This document shows positions 13,253 to 20,974 of a stretch of DNA of 40,810 bases, piece after piece. The position numbers and the translations under genes are program-made. The notes under the pieces are model-generated. The model did no database searches. It worked only from the letters and a program-made list of their open reading frames with translations, and was not told the origin of the DNA. Origin of the DNA: a virus; IMG/VR virus record IMGVR_UViG_3300026089_000016, positions 1-40,810 of that record; one strand, written 5' to 3'. Each line of letters opens with the position of its first letter. Position 1 is the stretch's first letter.

Positions 13253-13453
13253 ATGAATATAATAGAAAATGTAATAATGAGAGGGATTGAGAATCAAGGA
13301 CTTCCTAAAGGATTTCGTCTAAGTACAATGGCATACGAAGATTTAGAGAACTGTTTAGCAAATATTCCAGAACAAGATAAAGTACCTTTCACAATAGCAT
13401 ATACTCGTGGTTATTCACTAGCAGTTAATGATTTTGGTAAGGATAAAAAGTAA
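13253..13453 (+). CDS. Unknown 66-aa protein
   Basis: No zinc ligands; helical (YEDLENCLANIPEQ) with a conserved-looking VPFTIAYTRGYSLAV. Junction sequences on both sides. No family recognised. Confidence 0.6.
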   Translation: MNIIENVIMRGIENQGLPKGFRLSTMAYEDLENCLANIPEQDKVPFTIAYTRGYSLAVNDFGKDKK

Positions 13454-13570
13454 ATGAATAATATTTGGACATGTGATAGATGTGGAACAGATTATACAGG
13501 TGATCATGAAAGAATCGGATTCACTCCATTTGTATGCAGGAAATGTTTAGATGAAGAGGATAAAAAGTAA
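13454..13570 (+). CDS. Zinc-ribbon microprotein, 38 aa
   Basis: TCDRCGTDY and CRKCL knuckles; ends DEEDKK, the canonical junction tail. Confidence 0.68.
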   Translation: MNNIWTCDRCGTDYTGDHERIGFTPFVCRKCLDEEDKK

Positions 13571-13720
13571 ATGACTGATTTATTAAAATGTCCTAAATGT
13601 AATAAGATTACTTTAGTTGTAGGGGATAGAATTATGACATGTGTTAACCCTAATTGTAATATGCAAATGATTCCACAAGACGAAAGTAATTCATGGTATA
13701 TAGAGGATAAAAGTAAATGA
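13571..13720 (+). CDS. Zinc-ribbon microprotein, 49 aa
   Basis: KCPKCNKI and CVNPNC. The junction here has one A fewer (GAGGATAAAAGTAAATGA), so the frame reads EDKSK and stops at the TGA overlapping the next ATG: natural evidence that junction length changes are tolerated. Confidence 0.68.
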   Translation: MTDLLKCPKCNKITLVVGDRIMTCVNPNCNMQMIPQDESNSWYIEDKSK

Positions 13721-13794
13721 TTGCTATAGTCATATTTAGTATATTTATTGTGTTTATTTGTTTATGGGAATCAGGACTATTGAGTGATATCTAA
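13717..13794 (+). CDS. Single-helix membrane microprotein, 25 aa
   Basis: MIAIVIFSIFIVFICLW followed by a short polar end. ATGA and TAATG overlaps on its two sides. Confidence 0.5.
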   Translation: MIAIVIFSIFIVFICLWESGLLSDI

Positions 13795-13967
13795 TGACAT
13801 CAACTAAAGAAGTCTATGAGTTTCTAAAAGATGCTCATGGAATAAAGCCAGCCATATGCAAACATTGTATGAATAGAGATGTAGAAGTATGGCAGGATAA
13901 CTTTGAGGGCTGCTACTATTGCTGGTGTACCTTATGTACTCCCAACATAACCCCACCCCCAGAATGA
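13794..13967 (+). CDS. Cys-rich protein, 57 aa
   Basis: CKHC, then CYYCWCTLC: six cysteines and many aromatics, ending in Pro-rich NITPPPE. Last gene before the packaging operon. Confidence 0.6.
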   Translation: MTSTKEVYEFLKDAHGIKPAICKHCMNRDVEVWQDNFEGCYYCWCTLCTPNITPPPE

Positions 13968-14007
13968 TAATTAGTTCATAATATTAATTGTCCCTAATTG
14001 TCCCTTA
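13968..14007 (+). promoter_or_regulatory. Candidate late promoter before the terminase operon
   Basis: TAATTAGTTCATAA followed by two direct copies of TAATTGTCCC (13985-14004 region). Similar (T)TAAT(A)GTTCCC elements stand 25-45 nt before most other structural operons. Confidence 0.55.
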
Positions 14008-14008
14008 A

Positions 14009-14422
14009 ATGCCAAACAAGGCTAGAGAGCAGGTACAACGAGAAATCAATCTCATTATTAGATTACAGGGCGAAGGATTAAAGAAAGAACAGATTATTGA
14101 TCAATTACAAATATCAGAAAGAACATATAAACGATATAAACGTAGAATAATTGCCCAGGTAGTCAAATCATGGAAACAAGAAAACAAAGATATTGCTGAT
14201 TATAGACTGGCACAATTTGAGCAATCATTAGAAGATTGCTATAACTCTAATCTAAAGATAGTTATCAATACTAATTCATCAGCAAGGGATATTCAAGAAT
14301 CTTCTAAAATTATGGTCACATGTAGAGCGCAACTGGCAAAACTGGCAAGAGATGGACCAGTATTCCAACCAGTGTTACCACGAGAGGTAGTTCCAATTGA
14401 AACAGCAGAAAGTACAATTTGA
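14009..14422 (+). CDS. terS: Terminase small subunit (DNA-recognition)
   Basis: 137 aa, a typical size. Residues about 12-47 contain a helix-turn-helix (LIIRLQGEGLKKEQIIDQLQ, then ISERTYKRYKRRI), as in TerS pac-site binding domains, followed by an oligomerisation helix. It lies directly before the large subunit and overlaps it by 26 nt. It should bind the viral genome end and load TerL. Start chosen at the ATG behind the candidate late promoter; no Shine-Dalgarno sequence. Confidence 0.8.
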   Translation: MPNKAREQVQREINLIIRLQGEGLKKEQIIDQLQISERTYKRYKRRIIAQVVKSWKQENKDIADYRLAQFEQSLEDCYNSNLKIVINTNSSARDIQESSKIMVTCRAQLAKLARDGPVFQPVLPREVVPIETAESTI

Positions 14423-15902
14423 GGACTGCGTTGATTGGTACCTTCGCAGCCCTCAAGATGAATCAAGTTCAAGCAATGGCGACAACAACCATCTTGTTGG
14501 TAGCACTGACAGCCTTAACAATATATTCAATACCTTTCTAGATAAACCTTTCTATATCTGGACACCAGAACACCAACAGGTAAAAGGCATTCATAATTGC
14601 TGCTTTTCTCATATGGTTGGCCTACCCTTGAAGAATGATGTAGAACACCCCTGGTACGATTATGAAAAAGAGATATTTGATGCAATGGAAGGCCCTTTAC
14701 ACATATGGATTAAAAAGTCTAGAGGCATCGGAGTTACCACATTTTTATTATATTATCTAACTTGGAAGATGTGCGTCTCCAATGACCTAGATAACAAAAA
14801 CATATTCATAATTTCGGGAACTAAAGAAGAGATGGCAAATGACATAAAGAAAAGAATGGAGAAGGTATTTGATAGAGGTTATCCTCTTTTAAGACTACAA
14901 TCTAAATATACAGAGTTATGGATTAAGAAAACATGGATTAAGGTATTCCCATCCAAGAATGTCAAGGCCATGAGAGGCTACATTGATGTAAACTATATAT
15001 TCGTAGATGAATCAGACTTCTTTGAATCTATTGAACAAAATGAACTCGAATTTGTTATTAAGAGTTACGAAGAAAAATCAAAAGGAAAAATTATTATGGT
15101 GTCAACACCCAATAGGCCCGACGGTTTATTTTATAAAATCGAACACGAACATAAGTTTGGTAAATCATACTTCAATAAAATTTTCCTTGACTACAGAAGG
15201 GGACTTGGTAAAATCTACGATGATGATTTTATTGCAAGAGAGCGTAACGAACCTTATTTTGAACGTGAATATAACCTCAAATATCTCGGTAAGATAGGCA
15301 ATGTCTTTTCAGCATCACTAATACAACAATGCACTGATTTAGGTGAGAAATATAGAGGGACCTGGATTAATCAGTTCTGCGCCCATCCAGTAGGTGTTGA
15401 TTATGGTTATTCAGATAGTAAAACCGTTATCTGTGTAGGAGAATGGCTAGAAGATGAGAAAGTATTAAGGATAATGAAGATGGAAGATTTTGGAGATACA
15501 CCACCAACCCCCGAACAGGTAGCAAATACCATGTTTGAAATATTCCTAGAGTATGGACCTAATACCCATTTCTTTGTTGATGGCTCACATGCTGCATCAG
15601 TTAATCAAGCAAAGATAAAATTCGGTGAGAATCTAAACTGGCGCAGGCAAGATGTTTACAGTAGAAGAGATAGAATCCACCCAATACATTTCGGATACAA
15701 TCAAGAACATAAAAGGTTATTAGAGAACATGTACCATCTAGCAAGTGATGGTAAACTGGCAATAGATAAAAGATATGAGAAACTTATTACTGCTATGAGG
15801 ACAGCGCAAATGATGGATGATTGGGATTTGCAGAAATCAGAAACTGTGTTTAATGATCATTTAGATGCTGCTAGGTTGATGTGTAGAGGTATTATAAGAT
15901 GA
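14397..15902 (+). CDS. terL: Terminase large subunit (packaging ATPase and nuclease)
   Basis: 501 aa. Walker A-like KSRGIGVTT at 107-115, Walker B YIFVDESD at 200-207, coupling motif STPN at 236-239. RNase H-like nuclease acidic residues: D335 (VGVDYG), D395 (FVDG) and D487/D490 (FNDHLDA). This is the standard two-domain packaging motor that cuts and translocates DNA through the portal. TTG start within the terS end; the first 50 residues are Ser/Asn-rich and may start later. ATGA overlap with the next gene. Confidence 0.93.
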   Translation: MKQQKVQFEDCVDWYLRSPQDESSSSNGDNNHLVGSTDSLNNIFNTFLDKPFYIWTPEHQQVKGIHNCCFSHMVGLPLKNDVEHPWYDYEKEIFDAMEGPLHIWIKKSRGIGVTTFLLYYLTWKMCVSNDLDNKNIFIISGTKEEMANDIKKRMEKVFDRGYPLLRLQSKYTELWIKKTWIKVFPSKNVKAMRGYIDVNYIFVDESDFFESIEQNELEFVIKSYEEKSKGKIIMVSTPNRPDGLFYKIEHEHKFGKSYFNKIFLDYRRGLGKIYDDDFIARERNEPYFEREYNLKYLGKIGNVFSASLIQQCTDLGEKYRGTWINQFCAHPVGVDYGYSDSKTVICVGEWLEDEKVLRIMKMEDFGDTPPTPEQVANTMFEIFLEYGPNTHFFVDGSHAASVNQAKIKFGENLNWRRQDVYSRRDRIHPIHFGYNQEHKRLLENMYHLASDGKLAIDKRYEKLITAMRTAQMMDDWDLQKSETVFNDHLDAARLMCRGIIR

Positions 15903-16114
15903 TAATTGAGATAACTACTAGTATTGTATTATTTATCGCATCAATAGTAGTATTTGTTTTAACAATACCCCTCATCATTGAGATATATAAAAACAAAAAG
16001 GATGGGTTTAATGATTTAGTAGTTTATGGTATAATGCTACTATTATTCATTTTTACAATTGCAATTGCCATGATGCTAATGTCATTAGGCCTATTGGAAT
16101 TCATAACAAAATGA
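15899..16114 (+). CDS. Small two-helix membrane protein (possible holin)
   Basis: 71 aa with two hydrophobic segments (residues about 6-28 and 43-66) separated by a basic/acidic loop (EIYKNKKDGFND). Size and topology fit small holins, but its location between terL and portal and the absence of an endolysin nearby make this tentative. ATGA overlaps at both ends. Confidence 0.55.
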   Translation: MIIEITTSIVLFIASIVVFVLTIPLIIEIYKNKKDGFNDLVVYGIMLLLFIFTIAIAMMLMSLGLLEFITK

Positions 16115-16515
16115 ACAGTAAAAAAAGAAAACCAGCAATTAGTGTTATAGGTGATGAATACACTGATGAAGATGAAATATATTGTCCAATGTGTAAAAAG
16201 GTAGGAATAAAATCAAAGATGCAACCACTGGATCCAATAGAAGCGCAACAGAAACAATATCACGCAGATGAATATCTTTACTGCCCTTATTGCAAAAGAG
16301 ATTCACCAGTTCATACAGTTCAAGGAGAAGGTGGATACCAACCAGCATTTGATTTAGTTAAAACTCATTATGAATCAGGATCAGAGTTTGCCAGTGTAGA
16401 ACCTAGAAAGAAAAAGCCTAAAAGAAATGCTAATAAGATACATCAAACAGATGATCCAGATATATTATCAGAAAAAGGTAATGTTAATGTAGTTTTTGAT
16501 AGCGGCAATTATTAG
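16111..16515 (+). CDS. Zinc-ribbon protein between terminase and portal, 134 aa
   Basis: YCPMCKKVG (about 28-31) and YCPYCKRD (about 58-61) form a ribbon; the C-terminal half is basic (RKKKPKRNANK), then polar. It could bind DNA or the packaging complex; no family recognised. Last gene of the terS operon before the candidate late promoter. Confidence 0.65.
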   Translation: MNSKKRKPAISVIGDEYTDEDEIYCPMCKKVGIKSKMQPLDPIEAQQKQYHADEYLYCPYCKRDSPVHTVQGEGGYQPAFDLVKTHYESGSEFASVEPRKKKPKRNANKIHQTDDPDILSEKGNVNVVFDSGNY

Positions 16516-16539
16516 TTCCCTAACTTATTAGTTCGTTAA
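16509..16539 (+). promoter_or_regulatory. Tandem late-promoter-like motif before portal gene
   Basis: Two direct copies 16 nt apart: TTATTAGTTCCCTAA (16509) and TTATTAGTTCGTTAA (16525). The portal GTG start is 8 nt after the second copy. The spacing of one to two helical turns suggests a protein-binding site. Confidence 0.6.
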
Positions 16540-16546
16540 TAAATAT

Positions 16547-18124
16547 GTGCAACGATATCCTGACCCAACATGGTATGATAATGATTATACTAATAATATA
16601 AATGACCAGGTTAAACAAAGAAAACCAAAAGAACATGAATCTGCTTTTAGTTCAATAGCCAAACGTAATTTTGCTAAATCAGAAGTAACAGGCAATAAAT
16701 CACTTGCTGCTGCTTCAATAGATAATCTAGTCACTGTTCTTAAAACTGATCAACTAAAACAATGCGGTCTTGCTTATATCAATAATGGAATAGTTCGAAC
16801 AATAGTAGATAGAACAGTTTACTTTATCAATCCAGAGCGAACAGATTTCGTAATAGAACCTAACGATGAACTTACAACAGGATTAGACGATGACGCAATA
16901 AAGAAACTAGAAAAACAGATAGATGATGATACTCTAACTGATGAGGAAGGCAACTCATTAAGAATCAAAGAGTTAAAACAAAAACTTACCCGTATTAATA
17001 AGAGAGTCAAACTTCATAGCAGTTTAGATAAACTGTTGGCTTCGACTCTAATATTCGGTAGAGGCGCTTTAAAGATAGTCAAGTTTCCAAATACACCAAA
17101 TGAAGACGGTAGTGCAACAAAAGGAGAACCAAGAGCATTATTGCACCTGGCAAGTATGAGAATCAAAGAAATTATTGCAGATGAAGCAACTGGACAATTT
17201 GTAGGATTAAAGTATGATGATGGTAAAGCGCTAGCAACTGGACCTAAAAGATACAATGCAGATGAATTGATACCAGCATTTAATGATGATTACAATATTC
17301 TAGATAACTCTAACTATTCAGGCTTATCAGCAGTATGGCCCATCCTAGAAGCAGCCAATGTTATAGATGTCATACTAGCAGAAGATATGCCCGAGATAGC
17401 AAGACAAGCACATTCCAAATTCGGTATAATGTATGCTGGTACTAGTAAGAAGTCAACGATTAAGAAACTCAAAGAAGAACTTGAAGCGGGTACATGGCTA
17501 GTCCACAACGAACAACAGTTGACAGCAGATGTTCATGATTTATCACTAGATCCAATGAGACTAATGGAAGTCATAAACGCATTAGCAAAACATATGTCTA
17601 TTTCTATGAATCTACCTTTATTCATGCTTTTTGAAGATACTACCAATTTTGCAACTGCCAACCAAGTGATGCAAGTGTATAAAACTGGTGTTCTAACACG
17701 TTATCGCACATGGCTTCAGGGAATTTTGGAAGACTATTGGTATGATCCAATTTTAGCAGATCACTTAGGTATTGATGTAGAAGACGTAATAAGCGCACCA
17801 ATACGAATTAAAGCAATATTCCAGGATATAAACTTTGAAACAAGAAAAGATATCATTGATGCAGATAAGATACTGATGGATGAAGGTGTATTTACCAATG
17901 TTGACACAGCAAAAGATATTGACCGTAAGGATATTGCAAACAGGCTACAACTAGAAGAGACTGAGATTAACAAAGCCGTGACAGTTCAGCGCCAGCAAGA
18001 TATTCAAGCGCAAGCACTAAATAATCCTAATAATAATAACAATGGTGGAAACCAACCAAATAAACAGCCAGCAAACAATTTCAATAAAAACAGGAATCAA
18101 AATGCTCGAAACACACAAGGTTAA
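16547..18124 (+). CDS. Portal protein
   Basis: 525 aa, a normal size. It sits between terL and the MuF-like gene. The core contains the long helical stem region and acidic segments usual in portals, with IVRTIVDRTVYFINPERTDF and ...AEDMPEIARQAHSKFGIMYA typical of archaeal and phage portals. N-terminal KSLAAAS at 51-57 matches motifs in the protease/scaffold and major capsid proteins and may be a maturation cut. The last 30 residues are Asn/Gln-rich and probably disordered. GTG start; the competing ATG two bases upstream is out of frame. Confidence 0.85.
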   Translation: MQRYPDPTWYDNDYTNNINDQVKQRKPKEHESAFSSIAKRNFAKSEVTGNKSLAAASIDNLVTVLKTDQLKQCGLAYINNGIVRTIVDRTVYFINPERTDFVIEPNDELTTGLDDDAIKKLEKQIDDDTLTDEEGNSLRIKELKQKLTRINKRVKLHSSLDKLLASTLIFGRGALKIVKFPNTPNEDGSATKGEPRALLHLASMRIKEIIADEATGQFVGLKYDDGKALATGPKRYNADELIPAFNDDYNILDNSNYSGLSAVWPILEAANVIDVILAEDMPEIARQAHSKFGIMYAGTSKKSTIKKLKEELEAGTWLVHNEQQLTADVHDLSLDPMRLMEVINALAKHMSISMNLPLFMLFEDTTNFATANQVMQVYKTGVLTRYRTWLQGILEDYWYDPILADHLGIDVEDVISAPIRIKAIFQDINFETRKDIIDADKILMDEGVFTNVDTAKDIDRKDIANRLQLEETEINKAVTVQRQQDIQAQALNNPNNNNNGGNQPNKQPANNFNKNRNQNARNTQG

Positions 18125-18263
18125 CTTTCAAGGTATTGCAGAGATAAAAGAGCAGATTAAACTAATCCAATCTTTATTAGGCCAAGCATATGAAGAAATC
18201 AACAAGTTATCTAATATGGGTATTACATTAGTGATAGAACATGATCAACAATCAGAAGATTGA
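18102..18263 (+). CDS. Small helical protein overlapping the portal end, 53 aa
   Basis: ATG at 18102 gives MLETHKVNFQGIAEIKEQIK, a predicted helical hairpin. A longer in-frame start at 18042 lies deep inside the Asn-rich portal tail and is less likely. Overlaps portal and the next gene. No family recognised. Confidence 0.55.
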   Translation: MLETHKVNFQGIAEIKEQIKLIQSLLGQAYEEINKLSNMGITLVIEHDQQSED

Positions 18264-18414
18264 ATGTCGTATATGCGGTAGAGATGTTAGATTCATAGGC
18301 GGTTTTGGGTATAGTAGAACAGGTGCAAAGCCATTATGTAATGATTGTATAGGAAGTCCTGAACATGAAAGGGAATTAAATGAATATAAGAAAAACCAAC
18401 AGAGAGATAACTAA
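18241..18414 (+). CDS. Zinc-ribbon microprotein, 57 aa
   Basis: ECRICGRDV and CNDC knuckles, then a charged helix. Overlaps both the preceding gene (23 nt) and the MuF-like gene (35 nt). Confidence 0.62.
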   Translation: MINNQKIECRICGRDVRFIGGFGYSRTGAKPLCNDCIGSPEHERELNEYKKNQQRDN

Positions 18415-19138
18415 AAAACTAGGAACAATTGAAAACGCTCTCAAAAGGAAATTAAACGCTTTCTATAACAATAATATCAAAGGTTCCATAGCACCAATCG
18501 AATCATTACAACTAAAATACAACACAACAATCAGAAACATAATTAGGAAAACCGTTCAAGACGGATATCAGGCAGGCAGCAACCTAGTCACAGACCAAAT
18601 ATCAAATATCAATTCAGATTTTGTACCATTTATATCAGTTACAGATGTTCAAAATATTCAATTGGTTACAGACAAAGTTAGCAATCAATTCTGGAAAACA
18701 TCGGGTAGATTGCATAGAAGAGAAACCGAATTCATAGCAAAACCAGAAGGATTAGATTTAAAGCCACAGTTTGATACTACAGCAGCAATGATTGGATTAT
18801 CAGCATTTGCAACATTTTCAGCATTTAATAACGCCGTTATATCAAAGATGCAAATACTCAATAACCCATTTGAATTAGGTATTGGATTCGGTAGTCTTCA
18901 AACAGTAGGAGAAGGTGAATTATCTGTACAAATAACTGACTTATCAACAATGACTGGTAGAGTTATGTTTCTCACTCAAGAAGATGCAGTAGTGGATCCT
19001 GAAATATGCGCACCTTTGAACAGAACGGTTTATGACCCATCTATTGATCTAGATATACCTGAACCACCACTGCACAACCATTGCAGATGTAGATTAGTAC
19101 CATTCATAAATGAATCCAACGATATAGGTCCACTTTAG
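18380..19138 (+). CDS. MuF-like minor head protein
   Basis: 252 aa. The C-terminal motif PPLHNHCRCRLVPF (about 229-242) and upstream VDPEICAPLN (about 205-214) match the phage head-morphogenesis (Mu gpF) domain, which has C-x-x-L...LHP-x-C-R-C. Position after the portal is canonical. Helical N-terminus; probably an internal head protein involved in assembly or ejected with DNA. A hairpin with T-run follows its stop. Confidence 0.85.
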   Translation: MNIRKTNREITKKLGTIENALKRKLNAFYNNNIKGSIAPIESLQLKYNTTIRNIIRKTVQDGYQAGSNLVTDQISNINSDFVPFISVTDVQNIQLVTDKVSNQFWKTSGRLHRRETEFIAKPEGLDLKPQFDTTAAMIGLSAFATFSAFNNAVISKMQILNNPFELGIGFGSLQTVGEGELSVQITDLSTMTGRVMFLTQEDAVVDPEICAPLNRTVYDPSIDLDIPEPPLHNHCRCRLVPFINESNDIGPL

Positions 19139-19141
19139 TAC

Positions 19142-19167
19142 CTCACTATTTAATAATGAGTTTTTTT
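19142..19167 (+). terminator. Hairpin plus T-run after the MuF-like gene
   Basis: CTCACTATTTAATAATGAG forms a stem (seven pairs, one C-A mismatch) followed by seven Ts. A T-rich run alone suffices for archaeal termination; it closes the portal operon. Confidence 0.6.
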
Positions 19168-19178
19168 ATAGTAAGATT

Positions 19179-19355
19179 ATGAATTTGGAACAACGAAACA
19201 ACCTGAGAAAATTATTATTAGATGTCATTGCATATGCACAAGTGAACAAACATATAAATAGATTAGAAGTCGAGGCTCTGATTCAATATATATCAGATCA
19301 AGAAGCATATAGAATAGTTCAAGAAAAATACAATCCATTGGATAATCGGAAATGA
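19179..19355 (+). CDS. Unknown 58-aa helical protein
   Basis: MNLEQRNNLRKLLLDVIAYA, then EVEALIQYISDQEAYRIVQE: two or three helices, no cysteines. First gene after the terminator; ATGA overlap with the next. Confidence 0.55.
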   Translation: MNLEQRNNLRKLLLDVIAYAQVNKHINRLEVEALIQYISDQEAYRIVQEKYNPLDNRK

Positions 19356-19489
19356 GATACCAATGTAAGAAAGGATCGTTCATTGATAAATTTAGATTTA
19401 CAACTGGTGAGAATTTGGATTATAAATATGAGGTTGCTAAAGAAGTTGATTTTGAAATAATCTTAAAGAAAAAAGAAGAAAGTAAATGA
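19352..19489 (+). CDS. Unknown 45-aa protein
   Basis: Basic-acidic strand-rich peptide (KFRFTTGENLDYKYEVAKEV) ending KKKEESK, a junction-type tail; TGA overlaps the next ATG. Confidence 0.5.
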   Translation: MRYQCKKGSFIDKFRFTTGENLDYKYEVAKEVDFEIILKKKEESK

Positions 19490-19662
19490 AATCTTGGAGA
19501 TTTTCTACAAAAGGCATTTCCATAGAATTACTAAAACCAGAAAATGATGAATACTGGTTTGATATCAGGAGTGGGCGAATGGGTGGTAATTTTTCGATTC
19601 CAAAAGATGAATTAAAGAAACTTGAAGTATTTATAAAAACAATATTAGAGGATAAAAAGTAA
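19486..19662 (+). CDS. Unknown 58-aa protein with junction tail
   Basis: Beta-rich N-terminus (WRFSTKGISIELL ... YWFDIRSG) followed by a helix and LEDKK; canonical GAGGATAAAAAGTAAATG at its end. Confidence 0.55.
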   Translation: MKSWRFSTKGISIELLKPENDEYWFDIRSGRMGGNFSIPKDELKKLEVFIKTILEDKK

Positions 19663-20190
19663 ATGACCATAGTTCCTAAACTGTTACAACAATCCAATCT
19701 ATCATTAATGGATAGCACTATACAAATAATAGAAGTCGAGCATCCAGATTATAACAGTGAAACAAAATGCAACAATTGTAAAAGAACTGGATATTGGAAT
19801 AAAGGTGTAATTAATAGGAAGACCAAGAGGCTAGCATTACTTGAAGAACCTTATAGGCCTGACGCAGGAATCTCACCTAAACGACATCTATGTATGAAAG
19901 ATGGCGTAGACAAATGGATTAACAAGTATGAGAAAATAAATATGCGTTTATATGACTATAAGCAACAACATTTTATGTGTATTGAATGTGCTAGAGAATT
20001 CAATAAAGAGATTTATCCTTTATGTCCAAGTTGCTGGAAAATGGAATGTCGACAATGTCATGCTAGAGTACCCTGGCGAGCAAATAAAGAATCATATTGC
20101 GTTGATTGTGGCTATGAAAAGAGAGATGCAGTTCATGTCTGGCGCTCTATGTATAGACTTTATGGTAAGCCTAAGGAAGTGGAATTATGA
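19663..20190 (+). CDS. Multi-zinc-knuckle protein, 175 aa
   Basis: Eleven cysteines arranged as pairs C36/C39, C106/C109, C121/C124, C129/C132, C146/C149, plus C77: probably two or three zinc sites, the last four pairs resembling interleaved ribbons (double zinc ribbon). The largest zinc protein of the microprotein arrays. No catalytic motif seen. Ends ATGA over the next gene. Confidence 0.7.
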   Translation: MTIVPKLLQQSNLSLMDSTIQIIEVEHPDYNSETKCNNCKRTGYWNKGVINRKTKRLALLEEPYRPDAGISPKRHLCMKDGVDKWINKYEKINMRLYDYKQQHFMCIECAREFNKEIYPLCPSCWKMECRQCHARVPWRANKESYCVDCGYEKRDAVHVWRSMYRLYGKPKEVEL

Positions 20191-20285
20191 TTTGTGAGTT
20201 ATGCGGTAAGTTAGCAGAACACGATAGTAATATTTGTATCAAATGTTGGAATGAAATAGTAATTAATGAAGAGGATAAAAAGTAA
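20187..20285 (+). CDS. Zinc-ribbon microprotein, 32 aa
   Basis: MICELCGKLA and CIKCW knuckles; ends NEEDKK at a canonical junction. Confidence 0.66.
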   Translation: MICELCGKLAEHDSNICIKCWNEIVINEEDKK

Positions 20286-20462
20286 ATGCTAGTGAAAATA
20301 GTATGTTCAGAATGTGAGAAAGGCAATCATAAACAATGCCATGATATTAGAATCGATCAGTTTAAACATCAGAAATTTTTTAGCACAAAAATAGATTGTC
20401 CTTGTAGAGTAAAGAATCATGAAGGTTTTGGTCTTTTAAAAATAGAAGAGGATGAAAAGTAA
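20286..20462 (+). CDS. Cys/His-rich microprotein, 58 aa
   Basis: CSECEKGNHKQCHD and CPCRVKNHEG: many Cys/His ligands, enough for one or two metals. Ends EEDEK at junction GAGGATGAAAAGTAAATG. Confidence 0.65.
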   Translation: MLVKIVCSECEKGNHKQCHDIRIDQFKHQKFFSTKIDCPCRVKNHEGFGLLKIEEDEK

Positions 20463-20570
20463 ATGACAGTAGTCTGTCCTAATTGTAAAAAAGAAACTGT
20501 AATAATAGAATATCCTAGCGAACATTTCTGTTCATTATGTATGTATCAATTTTGGAGAAAAAGTAAATGA
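20463..20570 (+). CDS. Zinc-ribbon microprotein, 35 aa
   Basis: VCPNCKKE and CSLC knuckles; the junction variant GGAGAAAAAGTAAATGA makes the TGA overlap the next ATG. Confidence 0.65.
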   Translation: MTVVCPNCKKETVIIEYPSEHFCSLCMYQFWRKSK

Positions 20571-20689
20571 GATTCTTTTGTTGCTGTCAGTGTAACTGTC
20601 CACCAACATGTCCATGCCAATGTCCTTGTGATTGCAGTCGTTGTATAATAATTGTAAAAGGTGATAATAGAACCTATGAATATGACTAG
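20567..20689 (+). CDS. Metallothionein-like Cys-cluster microprotein, 40 aa
   Basis: Residues 5-26 contain 11 cysteines in C-C-C and C-x-C runs interspersed with Pro (CNCPPTCPCQCPCDCSRC). The density and C-x-C spacing are like metallothioneins (multi-metal thiolate clusters), not single zinc ribbons. The remaining tail is hydrophilic. Converges with and overlaps by 4 nt the minus-strand gene at 20686-20829. Possible metal storage or redox buffering, or a metal-cluster protein; not assigned to a known family. Confidence 0.6.
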   Translation: MRFFCCCQCNCPPTCPCQCPCDCSRCIIIVKGDNRTYEYD

Positions 20690-20829
20690 CGCAACATAGA
20701 TAATTTAAAACCACAAAAAGGGCAATATTTGAAGTGAAAGACATCTTGCGCTTCTCTAACAGTCCAGGGCTCTTCATTACCACTATCAGCCAGTTCTTCT
20801 AGTAGTTCATCACAACAATAGAAAGTCAT
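20686..20829 (-). CDS. Zinc-ribbon microprotein, 47 aa
   Basis: YCCDELLEEL near the start and YCPFCGFKL at the end give a ribbon separated by an acidic helix. Last gene of the SprT minus operon; start overlaps the upstream stop (ATGA). Confidence 0.62.
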   Translation of the reverse strand: MTFYCCDELLEELADSGNEEPWTVREAQDVFHFKYCPFCGFKLSMLR

Positions 20830-20969
20830 ACTTGAATTCCACCCTCATTGTCACTATCATCCCTATAAAATCTATCAAACATTCTATCCTGTCTTTTCAC
20901 AGTAAACCATATCGTAGTCATAGTAGCCAACATTATAGCAATACCAGTTAAGACATATAGCCAATCCAT
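20826..20969 (-). CDS. Single-helix membrane protein, 47 aa
   Basis: MDWLYVLTGIAIMLATMTTI begins a hydrophobic helix, followed by KRQDRMFDRFYRDD. An upstream in-frame ATG (73 aa) exists but overlaps the preceding gene; the MDWLY start is favoured. Confidence 0.55.
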   Translation of the reverse strand: MDWLYVLTGIAIMLATMTTIWFTVKRQDRMFDRFYRDDSDNEGGIQV

Positions 20970-20974
20970 TATTT

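Larger units (their letters stand above)
12432..13719 (+). repeat. Array of GAGGATAAAAAGTAAATG-type gene junctions
   Basis: Between successive small genes here the same 16-18 nt recur: GAGGAGAAAAAGTAAATG (12432, 13238), GAGGATAATAAGTAAATG (12547), GAGGATAAAAAGTAAATG (12878, 13556), GAGGATGAAAAGTAAATG (13019) and a one-A-shorter form at 13703. The motif encodes E(E/D)DKK-stop and supplies Shine-Dalgarno, stop and next start. The same unit occurs near 19648, 20271, 20448 and on the minus strand near 1540, 2254 and 32838. Confidence 0.85.

Noticed and set aside
10472-13967. Microprotein arrays as random ORFs in AT-rich DNA
   Set aside because: Paralogous pairs, preserved Cys spacing, systematic stop-start overlap and the recurring junction all argue that most are true genes; only the shortest or start-uncertain ones were given low confidence.
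20535-20783. 82-aa minus-strand ORF opposite the Cys-cluster gene
   Set aside because: It is antisense to the metallothionein-like gene and out of frame with the better-supported minus-strand ribbon gene at 20686-20829.
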